A DNA stretch of 64,000 nucleotides from Bursaphelenchus xylophilus (Eukaryota; Nematoda; Chromadorea; Rhabditida; Aphelenchoididae), in NCBI GenBank assembly GCA_904066235.2, contig CAJFCV020000001.1, forward strand, positions 9,610,001 to 9,674,000. The letters run 5' to 3'. This document shows, one piece after another, positions 1-11,030 of the stretch (its first letter is position 1; every line of letters starts with the position of its first letter). The notes beneath the pieces were generated by a model, which was given only the letters and a program-made list of their open reading frames with translations, was not told the origin of the DNA and searched no databases. A program made the translations under genes and the position numbers.

Positions 1-516
1 AAGAATCTTGATAATTTCAAATATTGAAATATAATCTGAGGTTACGAAAATGTTGTAACACTATCCACTGTGAGTTCAGCGAGCCGCAAAGGTCTACGCC
101 AAATCTCAGCTTTGGAGAGGTAAATCCGAACTGATTGTGAGATCATCATGGCGAATCTGCTCATGGCAGGTATCAATACCTCTGTTGCACGGAAGTTATT
201 AAACCTGCAATGGAAAGGGACTCCTATATCCTTTTTATCGAATTTATCACGTTTTAAAAAAGTTATAAAACAAACCAGACGGACCCAAGTTTACGGCATT
301 ATATTTCAAATAATTGACAGCCGAGTGATTTTTGGTCACTCAGATCATTAAGACTATTCGAAAAGCCTTTGTTTATTTATTTAACTATAAAACGTCCAAA
401 AGCGTTCGATGTCTACATGATAGCAGAAATACAGCCCCGTGACTGAGATTATTCTAATGCCATAGCAATGATACAAATGCAAAATCGAAAATATGCTTGG
501 TTGTGTTCACTTTCCT
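1..516. other. Intergenic, no gene seen
   Basis: I see no exon-like stretch, RNA gene or clear repeat here. The short open frames on the plus strand lack splice context or family resemblance. The last part probably contains the 3' UTR of the neighbouring minus-strand ML-domain gene. Confidence 0.5.
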
Positions 517-1020
517 TTAGGCCTCGACCTTGGCGTGGAACAGAATGCAGAGATCGTTGAGGTTTCTGTTTCCTTCCTCGTCCTTGTATTTGGGGTCCTC
601 GAAAGTGCTGGGATGATTGAGAAGCCAATTGACCAGCACATTGACGGTCGGGTATTCCTCAGCGACCTTGACCTTCTGGCTGTAGTAGTAGAGTTGGCCG
701 GCCTTCAATGGACAGGTCACATTCTGGCCTTTGCAAGCGTTGGTGTTCTCCAGACTGAACTCGCTGAAGGTTTGCTCGATCTTGGCGCGGACTTTGGTCT
801 CCAGAGCGTCGACATCGCGATCGGGAACGAATCCGATTCTGATGACCGGCTCGCTGTTTCGTTTGAAGAGGCAACGTTGCTTGGCGTCCTTGGGGCAGCC
901 AATGGCTTCAACGGATTTGACTTCGAATTTGGAACGGCAGGCTTTGTATTTGACGGGTTCAAAGTCGGCAGCAAGGGCAGTGACAGCCAAAAGAGCAGCG
1001 ATGACAAGCAGAGATCTCAT
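517..1020 (-). CDS. Secreted NPC2-like ML-domain lipid-binding protein
   Basis: Single-exon gene of 167 residues. The first 17 residues form a signal peptide (MRSLL..VTALA), so the product is secreted or lysosomal. The mature part looks like an MD-2-related lipid-recognition (ML) domain of the NPC2 type. NPC2 binds sterol in the endolysosomal lumen. Six cysteines at residues 28, 42, 50, 96, 103 and 158 follow the NPC2 order, which would give disulfides 28-158, 42-50 and 96-103. The segment CPLKAGQLYYY and the later YPTVNVLVNWLL plus CILFHAKV at the C-terminus match typical ML-domain strands. It is slightly longer than human NPC2 (151), with an insertion before the last strand. The start is the only methionine ahead of the signal peptide. 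The ligand is unknown; other ML-family members bind other lipids. Confidence 0.8.
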   Translation of the reverse strand: MRSLLVIAALLAVTALAADFEPVKYKACRSKFEVKSVEAIGCPKDAKQRCLFKRNSEPVIRIGFVPDRDVDALETKVRAKIEQTFSEFSLENTNACKGQNVTCPLKAGQLYYYSQKVKVAEEYPTVNVLVNWLLNHPSTFEDPKYKDEEGNRNLNDLCILFHAKVEA

Positions 1021-1849
1021 AGCTGGTATCTGGAATGATTTTAACCCAATTTCGACAGATTCAGAAGGCTAAAATTCGCGTAAAAACTGTCGGTATTAAT
1101 CTTAAACGTTTTAAATTTGATGATAATACATTTTGAGTTAAACAAGAAATTCTATAGACGCAAGTTTACATAAAAAATAAGAGTACATTGACTAAAACAC
1201 ATCAAAAATCCGAAGCATCCCAGAAAAGTTATTGTCAGCCTTTTAAGAGCAGAATGAATCAATTCAGAACGATCATTCTTTTGGCCCAACCCCTCCGACT
1301 TTTAGTCCCAAAACGCGGCCAATAAAAGTCACAAACAGAAGGACCCTTGGAATTCTTTGATCCCCGACGCGATTGCCCGCCCAGATAAAAGAAATATTTC
1401 TGTTTTCCCATTTGAGAATATAGGCAGATGTCGCGCAATAGCGTCGAAAACTGAACGCAGTCGTATTATTATCATGCATTGTTGTTGGTCCGAAATTTTG
1501 TAATCCATCAGGCTGGATTAGAATGTCGAACGGGGAAAACAATTCCGAATTTGCCAACAGACAAAGGAGTGGCAATTCTGAACCGTTTAGACTTTCAATC
1601 CCAATTGTCTATACAAAATTTTTAACTTGGTCTCGTTTGATCACGTTTGGTCAGTATTCAATATCTGAAACAAAGATTACAAATCCCGAAAAGCATCGAA
1701 AACATGTGGGAACAAGTTCTACAAGTTCAGCAATAAACCAAAAAGAAATGAAATTTTTTTCGTTTCCATTCATTTTGGCTTGGTTCATGGTGTGACAATC
1801 AGTTCGTTCTTCCAAGTCTTCCTACAACATCGTGGAAGGAAAGGAAAAA
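1021..1849. other. Intergenic between NPC2-like gene and first SLC6 gene
   Basis: Probably holds the divergent promoters of the minus-strand ML gene and the plus-strand transporter. An open frame on the minus strand (1273-1575) has no family resemblance and no splice context. No repeat or RNA gene is evident. Confidence 0.4.
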
Positions 1850-4803
1850 ATGTCCGAGGCCAAAGCCTCTGAAGCAACCAGTCAAGTCGCAGTTTCGACA
1901 GCCGAATCGCCAGCACCGCCAACCCCGTCCGCTTACATGGCGGCTGAGGGAGTGACTACGGATGACAGTATCAGCGAAAGCAAGGATCCGGACCACAAAC
2001 GACAGACTTGGGGAAATGGAGTTCAATTTCTGCTGACCTGCATCTCATTTGCTGTCGGATTGGGAAATATCTGGAGATTCCCGGCACTCGTCTACGAGAA
2101 TGGAGGAGGTAAGCACGAGATAAAGACAATCCACGAAGTCGCCTTTGTTTCAGGAACCTTCCTGATCCCCTATTTCTGCTGCTCCATGATCATTGGATTC
2201 CCCGTTCTCTACCTCGAGCTGAGTCTTGGTCAATACGCTCGCGCTGGCCCCAGCGTTGTCTACGGTCGAATGAAGCCTGCGTTCCATGGACTCGGCTGGA
2301 CGATGGTTTTGAATTCATTCATTACAGCTGTCTACTACAATGTCGTGGTTGCCTGGACCATAATTTACATGTCGATGGTAGTCATTCGGCAAGATTACAA
2401 ATGGTCTGAGTGCAGAGGGGAGCATAATACCATCTGTAAGCAAACTGTGTTATGTTTACAATTTCAATCATCGCTTTTAGATTGCCAATCATACAAAGAA
2501 AACCAAGCCTGCACGCAAGAGTTGGGTGCACCGTCATTCTATTTCAATCGCTCATGCTTTTTGAACAACGATACCGCGGCCATCTTGACGAGGAATACAA
2601 CGTTCTCCGATAAAAATGCCGTTTCTCCCACCGAAGAATTCTTTGAGTAGGGATTAATGTAAAGTTATATTATATTTCAGTAACTACGTCCTCCAACGAG
2701 CTCCAGAGGCGAATGATTTGGGTTTGAATTGGATCATGGTTGGCTCATACTTCGGCGCCTTTGCCCTTACAGCGTTGGCCATGTATAAAGGTCCCAAAAT
2801 CCTCGGAAAGCTGTCGTATGTAATGGCCGTGGTGCCCTACATTATCATCGCGATCCTGTTCGGTCGAGCTGTTACCCTGGAAGGAAAGGACATTGGTCTG
2901 CACTACTATTTACTCGATTTCAAATGGGAAGTTCTCATCGACCCAAACGTAAGTTTATCACACACAAGAAGCTGAATTTATGTTCAGGCCTGGCAGGCGG
3001 CAGCTACGCAAGTCTGCTTCAGTTTGTCTCCCGGATTTGGTGGAACCTTGTCTTTCGCCACTTACAACAAGAGATCTCACAATGTGTATAGGGACGCCTT
3101 GCTTATATCCTGCGCCGATTGTTTCATGTCCGTTTTTGGTGGAACCGCGGTCTTCTGCATGCTCGGGTTCATGAGTCAGTCACTTGGAGTGGGCATTGAA
3201 AAAGTCGTCAAGGTAAGTAGTGGGACAATATCTTTTGTTTTGTAGAGCCTTTTGTGATGTAATCTTACCATTTCTGTACCTTGACCTTTGTTTTTAAGGA
3301 TGGAACAGCTCTTGCCTTTGTTGTTTATCCTGAAGCAATGGGTTGGCTACCGATTCCTAGTCTGTGGTCTTTCCTGTTCTTTCTTATGCTTTTCCTGCTG
3401 GGATTCAGCACCGAATTTGGCTTCCTCGAGGCTGTTATTACTGCATTCTCGGATCAAATCCCAATTCTCCATCGATACAAGGGACTCACAACGCTCGGAG
3501 TCTGCTTTTTCTGCTTCCTGTGTGGTTTGACCATGTGCACTAGAGTGAGTCTTCCCTCTGTTACTGCTCTCTTTCTGTGTACTATCATACAATCTCAACT
3601 TTCAGAGCGGATTCTACTACTTCAGCATAATGAATAGTTATGCGGCTGGATTCTCGCTCACAGCGTGTCTTTTGTTTGAGTCTTCGTTGATCGCTCATTG
3701 CTACGGCCTTAAAAAGTACTTGGTGGATCTAAGGGCAATGTTTGGACCTCCAAAACATTTCCTGGGAAAGTTGTTTGGACCTACTGGATTTTACGTTCAG
3801 TTCATCTGGTTAATCGCGAGTCCCTTTCTCTGGGGGGTAAGTTCAAGTTTTTTGAAAAAGTAAATCATAGTCTGTTTTGACAAAGTAAAACCGAAACCAT
3901 GTGATTAGAAAAAAAGAAAAATTGATTGTGGTCCAGCAAAGATTATGGCATAACGTTAAAACTTTATGAGTTGGGTAGCCAATCAACGTTAGCCCAACCC
4001 AGGATCCCATACGGTTCTCGTCAAAATCTTGGGCTGGAATTCAAACCTTCTTAAACATGGCCAATCTGTCGGGAAAATAATGAGGACAATGTGGCGTGGA
4101 CAATCGGGTCGCTGCAGTGAAAAACGAACTGTATCCCAGCGAAATTTGTCACATGTGCTGATTATTTTCCCGACAGATTGTAGCAACCAGTTCCTCTATT
4201 TTGGCAATGCTTTTGCGAGATTTTAGATCATTTTAACTGTTAAGTTAACTAACTGATCTTATGGTATGTAAAAAATGCCGGAGCTTGAGAATCACGTGGA
4301 TTCGATTTTGTTCAGTCAGAGCAGGCGAAGACTGAAATTATTTCAGTTGTTACTTTTCAATTTTCCAGGGCATAACAGTGGTTACTCTCTACAAACAGGT
4401 CGTCTACCGTCCAAGTGCTGGCAAAGATCACAGTCTTTATTATTTCCCCGATTGGCTGGTGGCTATGGGATGGTTAATCTCGGTCATTCCTTTCTGCACC
4501 ATCCCCGGATTCCTCGTCTACAATATCGTTCAATTCAAGAACCAGAATCAGGTAAGGGTCCCTTATATCTGCTGCATTTCTATATGGGTGCTAATTCATT
4601 AATTTTGATTACTTCAGTCACTGTCCGAGCTTTGGAAATGCCAACCAGAATGGCCCTCTTACAAATGGCAAAGACCAGAGGAATATCAGCAGTTGAAGAA
4701 GGAGAGAAAGGAAGAAAAAGAGAGACAGAAAGAGAAGGAGACGAACAAAGAGAAAGGAATGGAAGACAAGGAGAAGGAAGAGAAGGAGACGGATTCCCGG
4801 TAG
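1850..4803 (+). CDS. SLC6 sodium-coupled neurotransmitter/amino-acid transporter, copy 1
   Basis: Nine exons: 1850-2108, 2154-2435, 2481-2646, 2681-2948, 2988-3212, 3299-3544, 3606-3836, 4369-4551, 4618-4803. They join in frame to 681 residues. The protein is a 12-TM Na+/Cl- dependent SLC6 carrier of the nematode SNF type. TM1 carries AVGLGNIWRFP (about residues 68-78) followed, across an intron, by the GGG-TFLIPYF block. A Gly, not Asp, in TM1 argues for an amino-acid-like rather than a monoamine substrate. The second extracellular loop has paired Cys and N-glycosylation sites. The C-tail is a strongly charged Lys/Glu segment. The start ATG at 1850 was chosen because it aligns with the start of the downstream paralogue. 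Intron 7 (3837-4368) contains a small inverted-repeat element. The substrate cannot be assigned. Confidence 0.88.
4062..4180. mobile_element. Small MITE-like inverted repeat in SLC6 copy 1, intron 7
   Basis: A 119-bp element with 20-bp perfect terminal inverted repeats beginning CAATCTGTCGGGAAAATAAT, and nothing coding inside. Related termini occur at about 19219-19368 and 53820-53931, with a single half-site near 22339. This is therefore a dispersed non-autonomous family. It was probably inserted after the SLC6 duplication, since the paralogue's equivalent intron (7189-7269) lacks it and is only 81 nt. Confidence 0.7.
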
Positions 4804-5195
4804 CAGGAATTGAACTTCAGAAAGAACGAAACACCTCGTAGAAGGATTTATATATTATTACTGATAATTGTCCGGTTTATAGTAAACTTTGGTACAATTA
4901 TTGGAAGTTCTTGATGGATAATATTCCGAAAATAATTGAACATGGGGTATTTCGGGATGTGGTTTGCCAAATAACTAGCGAAAAGGTACGGGACCAAAAA
5001 ATATATTTTTTATGTAAATTACAGTAATTTCGTTCTTCGGAAACTTCAATTTCAAAACATGAAAAAAGAATTGAAACTCATTTTTGTTTGTGATTTTCAT
5101 TCATTTTGACTCAGTCTAGAGTCTTGCAATTAGTTCGTTTTTCCAAATCATCCAACGACAGAATCACCGGAACTGTCGAAGGAAAGCAAAGAACA
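4804..5195. other. Spacer between the SLC6 tandem copies
   Basis: Contains the 3' UTR of copy 1 and the promoter/5' UTR of copy 2. The stretch 4878-4946 reads as YSKLWYNYWKFLMDN in one frame and resembles the segment just after the stop of copy 2 (7700-7790). It may be a decayed or alternative C-terminal exon. The last 80 bases resemble the sequence just before the start of copy 1, showing that the duplication included the promoter-proximal region. Confidence 0.45.
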
Positions 5196-7666
5196 ATGCC
5201 TGAGGCAAAAACTTTCGAATCTGAAAAGCAGCTTACGATCTCAAACGTCGAATCGTCCGCTCCGCCAACTTCATCAGTTTATGTGACAGCCGACGGAATG
5301 CCTACAGAGGACAGTATCAGCCACGAGAAGGAGTCAGATCAGGACCGGCAGACTTGGGGGAATGGAATTCAATTTCTGCTGACCTGCATCTCATTTGCTG
5401 TCGGATTGGGAAATATCTGGAGATTCCCGGCACTCGTCTACGAGAATGGAGGAGGTAAGGAGAAGATAAAGGCTTTCCTTGAGGTCGTATTTGTTTCAGG
5501 AACCTTCCTGATCCCCTATTTCTTTTGCTCCATGGTGATTGGCTTCCCCGTTGTCTACCTCGAGCTTAGTCTGGGTCAATTCGCTCGTGCTGGCCCCAGT
5601 GTTGTCTTCGGCCGGATCAAACCAGCTTTCCATGGTATTGGCTGGACGATGGTTTTGAATTCAGTCTTCATAGCCATCTACTACAACGTCGTGGTGGCCT
5701 GGATAATGATCTACATGGTTATGGTAATCATTCGTCAGGATCACAAATGGTCTGAGTGTAGAGGAGATCACAACACCATATGTAGGCAAAAAGATTTTGA
5801 TCTAATTTTTTAGATTGTCAATCGTACAGAGAAAACCAATCATGTACGGAACAGTTGGGTGCACCTTCATTCTATTTCAATCGCTCATGCTTTTTGAACA
5901 ACGATACCGCGGCCATCTTGATCAAGAATGCAACGTTCGCCGATAAGAATGCCGTCTCTCCCACCGAAGAATTCTTTGAGTAGGGATTGTTGGTAATCTA
6001 AAGTACATGTAATGTTACAGTAACTACGTCCTACAACGAGCTCCGGATGCCAATGATTTCAGTCCGAATTGGATGATTATTGGAGCATTCTTCGTCTCAT
6101 TTACCCTTACTGCTGTGGGTATGTATAAGGGTCCCAAAATCATTGGAAAGTTGTCGTATTTTTTGGCCATCGCGCCCTACGCGATTATTGCGATTCTGTT
6201 TGGTCGAGCAATAACTTTGGAAGGAAGAGACATTGGATTGCATTACTATTTACTCGAGTTTAAACCGGAAGTTCTCGTCGATCTAAGAGTAAGCTTTTTG
6301 GTGAAACTAGGGCGCGATCTGCAGAGAAATGAATTGAAATTTGTTTTGCTTGATGACTTTGCAAGTGGAAGATTGTTCATTTCCAGGCCTGGCAAGCAGC
6401 AGCTTCTCAAGTTTGCTTCAGTTTATCCATTGGAGTTGGTGGAATTCTCTCATATGCTACCTACAACAAGAAATCTCACAATGTATTCAGGGACGCCTTT
6501 GTCATAGCCTGCGCCGATTGTTTCATGTCCGTTTTTGGCGGAACTGCGGTCTTCTGCATGCTTGGATTCATGAGTCAGTCACTTGGAGTCAATATTGAAA
6601 AGGTCGTCAAGGTAAGTAGTAGGCTACTGTGAAAATATATTTTGTTTCAGGATGGAACGGCTCTGGCCTTTGTTGTTTACCCAGAAGCAACGAGTTGGCT
6701 ACCGATCCCGAGCCTCTGGTCCTTCTTGTTTTTCCTTATGCTCTTTCTGCTCGGATTCAGCACCGAATTCGGCTTCCTTGAGGCTATTATTACTGCGTTC
6801 TCGGATCAATTCCCGATTCTGCATAGGAACAAGGGGCTCACAACAATTGGGGTCTGCTTTGTCCTTTTCCTCTGTGGTCTGTCCATGTGTACAAGAGTGA
6901 GCTTTCCTTACTACAGCAATATTATTTTCCTACACCTAATGCAATCTCAATTTTCAGAGTGGATTCTACTACTTCAGCTTGGTGAATAGCTATGCAGCTG
7001 GATTCTCGCTCATTGCGTGTGTTTTGTTTGAATCTGCATTGATCGCGTACTGTTACGGCCTCAAGAAATATACGGCTGATCTCAGGTCGATGTTTGGACC
7101 TCCAAAACATTTGTTGGGAAAAATTTTTGGGCCTACTGGACTATACGTTAAGTTAATCTGGCTTGTCGGAAGTCCTCTTCTGTGGGGTGTAAGTTTGTTC
7201 TCTTATATCGAAACAGGCCGTGAATTACATTTTCAACTTTAGTATTTTCTTTCAATTGTCCTATTTCAGGGTATGACCATTGCTACCATCTATAGGCAGA
7301 TATTCTACCGTCCGAGTGTCGGCAAGGATTATAGTCTTTATTATTTCCCCGATTGGCTAGTGGCTATTGGATGGGTGATCTCGGTCATTCCTTTCTGCAC
7401 CATCCCCGGATTCCTCGTCTACAATATTGTTCAGTTCCAGTGTCAGAATAAGGTAAGAGTCTTTATATCTCCGTTTAATTGTCAACTCCTGATTTCAATT
7501 TTTACTGTTAAAGCCACTCTCCGAGCTTTGGAAATGTCAACCCAAATGGCCCGCTTTCAAACGGCAGAGACCAGAGGAGTATGAGAAATTGAAGAATGAG
7601 AGGATGGTCGATGAACAGGGGGATGGAAAAGAGAAGGAATCGAAGGATGAAACAACCTCTTCCTAG
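5196..7666 (+). CDS. SLC6 sodium-coupled neurotransmitter/amino-acid transporter, copy 2
   Basis: Nine exons: 5196-5454, 5500-5781, 5814-5979, 6021-6288, 6387-6611, 6651-6896, 6958-7188, 7270-7452, 7514-7666, giving 670 residues. The first eight exons have exactly the same lengths as in copy 1, so this is a tandem duplicate; only the charged C-terminal exon differs. The SLC6 signatures are intact: AVGLGNIWRFP in TM1, the GGG-TFLIPYF block, AWQAAASQVCFSLSIGVGG for TM6 and the following region, and the late-TM motif FCTIPGFLVYN. Stretches around TM1 and in the large extracellular loop are nearly identical at DNA level to copy 1, suggesting gene conversion. Intron 2 (5782-5813) is only 32 nt. 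The in-frame codon upstream near 5106 is TTG, so the ATG at 5196, aligned with copy 1, is the likely start. Confidence 0.88.
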
Positions 7667-7871
7667 GAAGAGTATATTGCTATATTATTATTTATTTAGT
7701 GCGGCTTACGATAAACTTGTGTACGGTCCTTTGAAGTTTGTGATGGATAAGTTTCTGAAGGCTCGGGAATTGAATGGCTTAGCTAATTGAAGGGTGTATC
7801 TTATTTTGTAACGTGGTCTTATAAGCAATACGCTAAACTGAAAAGTAATCGCTTACTTTATTATAAAAATA

Positions 7872-8130
7872 TCACAGATTATTCGTGGCAGAATCGAGAA
7901 CTTGGTGGAAGTTCTCCAGGAATTTGAAGAACTCATCAGCCGGTTGTCGTATCACATGAACTTTCTCCTTCCCGTCTTCCGTTTTTGTCCTGAACTCCGC
8001 CGAAACCATGGTTCTTCGATCGGGTTTGCCAGATTTAGACGCGATCTCAACTTAAAAATACAAACTCGTAATTTAAATACGACTTCTTACCTGACATTGC
8101 GTACGAAAACTTGTCCAACTTCTCGATCAT
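7872..8130 (-). CDS. COMM-domain-only small protein, COMMD6-like
   Basis: Two exons, 8130-8091 and 8050-7872, join in frame to a 72-residue protein missed by single-frame ORF calling. Most of the chain aligns by eye with the COMM domain, especially human COMMD6, which is also almost only a COMM domain. LDKFSYAMSVEIAS corresponds to the LVDFQW-type entry, then two strands, then FFKFLENFHQVLDSA as the C-terminal helix. COMMD proteins assemble into the Commander/CCC complex, which works with retromer-like machinery in endosomal recycling. The ATG lies 4 nt after a TTTTTCAG acceptor at 8135-8142, a likely spliced-leader site. The gene follows EED on the same strand with a gap of about 340 nt, so the two could share an operon. 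The family call is inference from short similarity. Confidence 0.5.
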
Positions 8131-8472
8131 TACCCTGAAAAAGACGTTTGGAAAACTCTAATATTAATGTTTCGAAGTATTATATGGCCATCTAACAGCC
8201 CGATTCATCACAAATCAATATTAACAAAGGTTATAACTACACATTTTCGAATCAGAATTGGACATACGGTGGTTGAAATCAGTTTATTCAGAAAATAACA
8301 TCAGATAATCAAATTATGAAATATGACAAACATTAAAAATTAATTTATGTCAAGGCTACTTTAACATTATGAAGAAACAACAAATTGAGTGGTAAGCCCC
8401 ATTTATGAGGTCTATCGGACATGTGAGATCAACAATAAATTAAATTTACAAGTAGAGTATCAAAAGTTAAAG
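8131..8472. other. Intercistronic region between EED-like and COMMD6-like genes
   Basis: AT-rich, with no coding exon seen. It contains the 3' UTR of the EED-like gene and ends, reading the minus strand, in a TTTTTCAG acceptor just upstream of the COMMD6-like ATG. This layout fits a two-gene operon with trans-splicing, but the gap is longer than usual for Caenorhabditis operons. Confidence 0.4.
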
Positions 8473-10787
8473 TCATTTCCTGTCATATCGAACAATAACT
8501 CCGCCTTCTCCAGAGGACACTAAGACTTTTCCATCGGGGCTGAAGGCAGTTTGCCTTACGCAAACTCGGCCGGTTTCCGGGCATGAAAGGGCATAATCGG
8601 GCTTCTTGGCTTCTGGTTTTATCGAATGGAGATCAACCAGTTTCACGGTGCCTTCTTCATTTCCCACTGCAAGGTACTGAAAAGACGCCAGGTTACTCCA
8701 GATAATCAATAAATCAAAAAAATAATTTACGACAATTATCTTACCTTATTATCTGGATCAATGTCAAACTTGATAAACCATATGCTGCTTTTCGGGACTT
8801 CAACCCACGCCGTGTGTAAAACATATGTCTCCGTTCTCAACAACGTTCCTTGTCCACTCACTGGCTGATCAAATCCACCAAATCTCCACAAAACAATCTG
8901 ATTCTCGCATGATTTAGAGATGATAAAATTTCCATAAAACCTGGCACAGTCCACATAATTTGTATGGACATCTTTAGCCACCGCCAACGAGAAATGATTC
9001 TCAATGCTCGGGAGAGTGGCGAATGATTCGTGTTTAGACGGGTCCACACTTTCTTGAATTCGTTTTCCGACTTCAGTTTCTGGCCGAAGGTCCCAAACCC
9101 GGATGGTGTGATCCATGGAAGCGGTGAGAAGAAAGTCTTGGGTATGATGGAAGTCCTGAAAAAGAGGAGATGTAAAAACCTTGACCAAAAACACGTTCTC
9201 CCTGACATCCCCTGTTTTTATTAATTCTTAAAAATATACGAAATTGCTCTTACCAAAGAAATAACCTCGTCCAGATGACCCTCGGATCCTCCGTAGATTG
9301 CCAAACAATTCTGCAACGCTACATTCCACACTCTGGCGGTTCTATCTTTCGAAGCCGACGCCACAATCATTGAATTCATTGGTGAAGTTCTGATTTCGTT
9401 TACAGATTCACCATGTCCTCGAAGGGTCTAAAACAAAATAAATATCTTAATACACGCAGTCAACAAACATAAAGAGCCCTCTTGACAAAAGAACATACTT
9501 ACAGAGATAGTTTTTTTGGCCATAGGATCAATAACTCGAATGATTCCTTTGGCCCCTCCAACCACAAGCACAAAAGTTCGAATAATCTCATCAATTGCCC
9601 AAGTTAATGCGTAGAAACATTCCTCCTTCTAAAAACAAAATCAAAATAAACAAAAAAAACCTTACATTACTATCAATAAGTTGCACCACATGCTCTGGCT
9701 TCTTTCCATCATCTGTTAAACGATAAACGTTAACTTGGTTACTTCCACAAGTAGCCATGTAATACTCCTCATCACATGGTAAGTAAGGATTAAACATGAC
9801 TCCGTAGACAGAAGACTGGTGAGATTCCTGAAGAATATGAAAGTAAAACTTAAAAATAAGGAGACTTTTGACATCGATCTTACAATCCAAGACAACCAAT
9901 CTAAAATAATATCAGAAAACCAGTAAAAGCATACATTCAAAGTGCAGCTATAACTATATGGAGCATTTCCACTGCTCAATTTCTTCGCATGCTTTCTTCT
10001 GGCGGGTTTCGATGCAGTTGTAACTTCAGATCCACCCATTTTGAGTACCTAAAATTAAGTTTGTACTAAATCACAAGGAAAAATGTATAGTTAAAACAGG
10101 TAAAATGGTCAGCTTTATCATAAAAAGCAAGGTCGGCTCGAAAATGCCTTATATTTATTTTCTCTGTTATGGTTGGCGCTAAATACATCGCTATAAGACC
10201 GAATGGTTTAAAGAGAGAGAAAGAAGATACGAATGCGTAATTCTTCATCCGAAACCCATAGATAACACCCATACGCCCCTTCTGAGAGGTTATTAAACTA
10301 ACCTATGATATTCAATGCATTACGCTGAAAATCAAGGAACCGCGGGCAGCAACCTAAAGTAAGGTCCAGACACCCAAATTTAGAAAACGCCACAAGTTCG
10401 CCCAATCGGGGTCCAGCAATCCTGAATCTTGAATAGCAAGCATTTGTCAACCTTTCACTGTTATCAAAATATCAAACAATCAAAACCGACCTCTTTTTTA
10501 GTTCTTGACCTCCTTCTTGTTGCCTTTTCAAGGTTCACATTTTCCTTTCCAACTTCTAAAGCTTCCCAATCATCGCCTTTTGGTTCAGGAGTTGGAGGAT
10601 CCTTTTTAGGGGAAGAGTGACCTTTGAAAGTTTTCGGATGAAAAACAATTTCATCGGAGGCTAAAGAACCCAAAGATTGCCGAGACTCGCTTCGAGTGGT
10701 CATGGCGGAGCTTTCTTGCATCACATCTGCACGTTGACTTGGACCGTCCGGAAATTCTGAAGAATGAGTGTCCCATTGTGAGCCCAT
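8473..10787 (-). CDS. mes-6: EED homologue, WD40 subunit of Polycomb repressive complex 2
   Basis: Seven exons, all in phase 0: 10787-10491, 10048-9935, 9827-9666, 9628-9503, 9427-9254, 9155-8745, 8676-8473, giving 495 residues. From about residue 120 the chain aligns with [22 protein letters not shown], the repeat [35 protein letters not shown], then [20 protein letters not shown], which matches the EED signature NYVDCxRxxGxxxxSKSCEN. EED binds trimethyl-lysine on histone H3 (K27me3) through its WD40 propeller and activates the EZH2-type methyltransferase. The first about 100 residues are disordered and charged (Ser/Pro/Lys rich). They are joined through an intron at 10490-10049 that keeps frame. 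A shorter form starting at the ATG at 10039 is possible, because a TTTTAG acceptor lies 10 nt upstream. The symbol is the Caenorhabditis name for this subunit. Confidence 0.85.
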
Positions 10788-11030
10788 TTTCACTCCGCGG
10801 ATCCGCCCAACTTCACGGTTGCCGCAAAACTGTGAAATTCTCGGTCGATTGAGACGGCTTGCCAAAACAGATTTTTTCGTGTCAAGACTGCAGGTGGAAA
10901 GTTGGCCAAAAACATTTTTGTACAATATTTCGGATGAAGCACGAGAAAGTTTATTATTTGATAATTATTCACTGAATATTCAAATAATCAAAAGACTCGT
11001 GAGTGCATAAGCTAATTTTTATATATTGTT

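Noticed and set aside
493..1038. Long plus-strand open frame over the NPC2-like gene
   Set aside because: Antisense shadow of a well-supported coding exon.
1273..1575. 100-codon minus-strand open frame
   Set aside because: No splice signals, signal peptide or family resemblance; likely chance.
5106..5195. Longer N-terminus for SLC6 copy 2
   Set aside because: The in-frame upstream codon is TTG, and alignment with copy 1 places the start at 5196.
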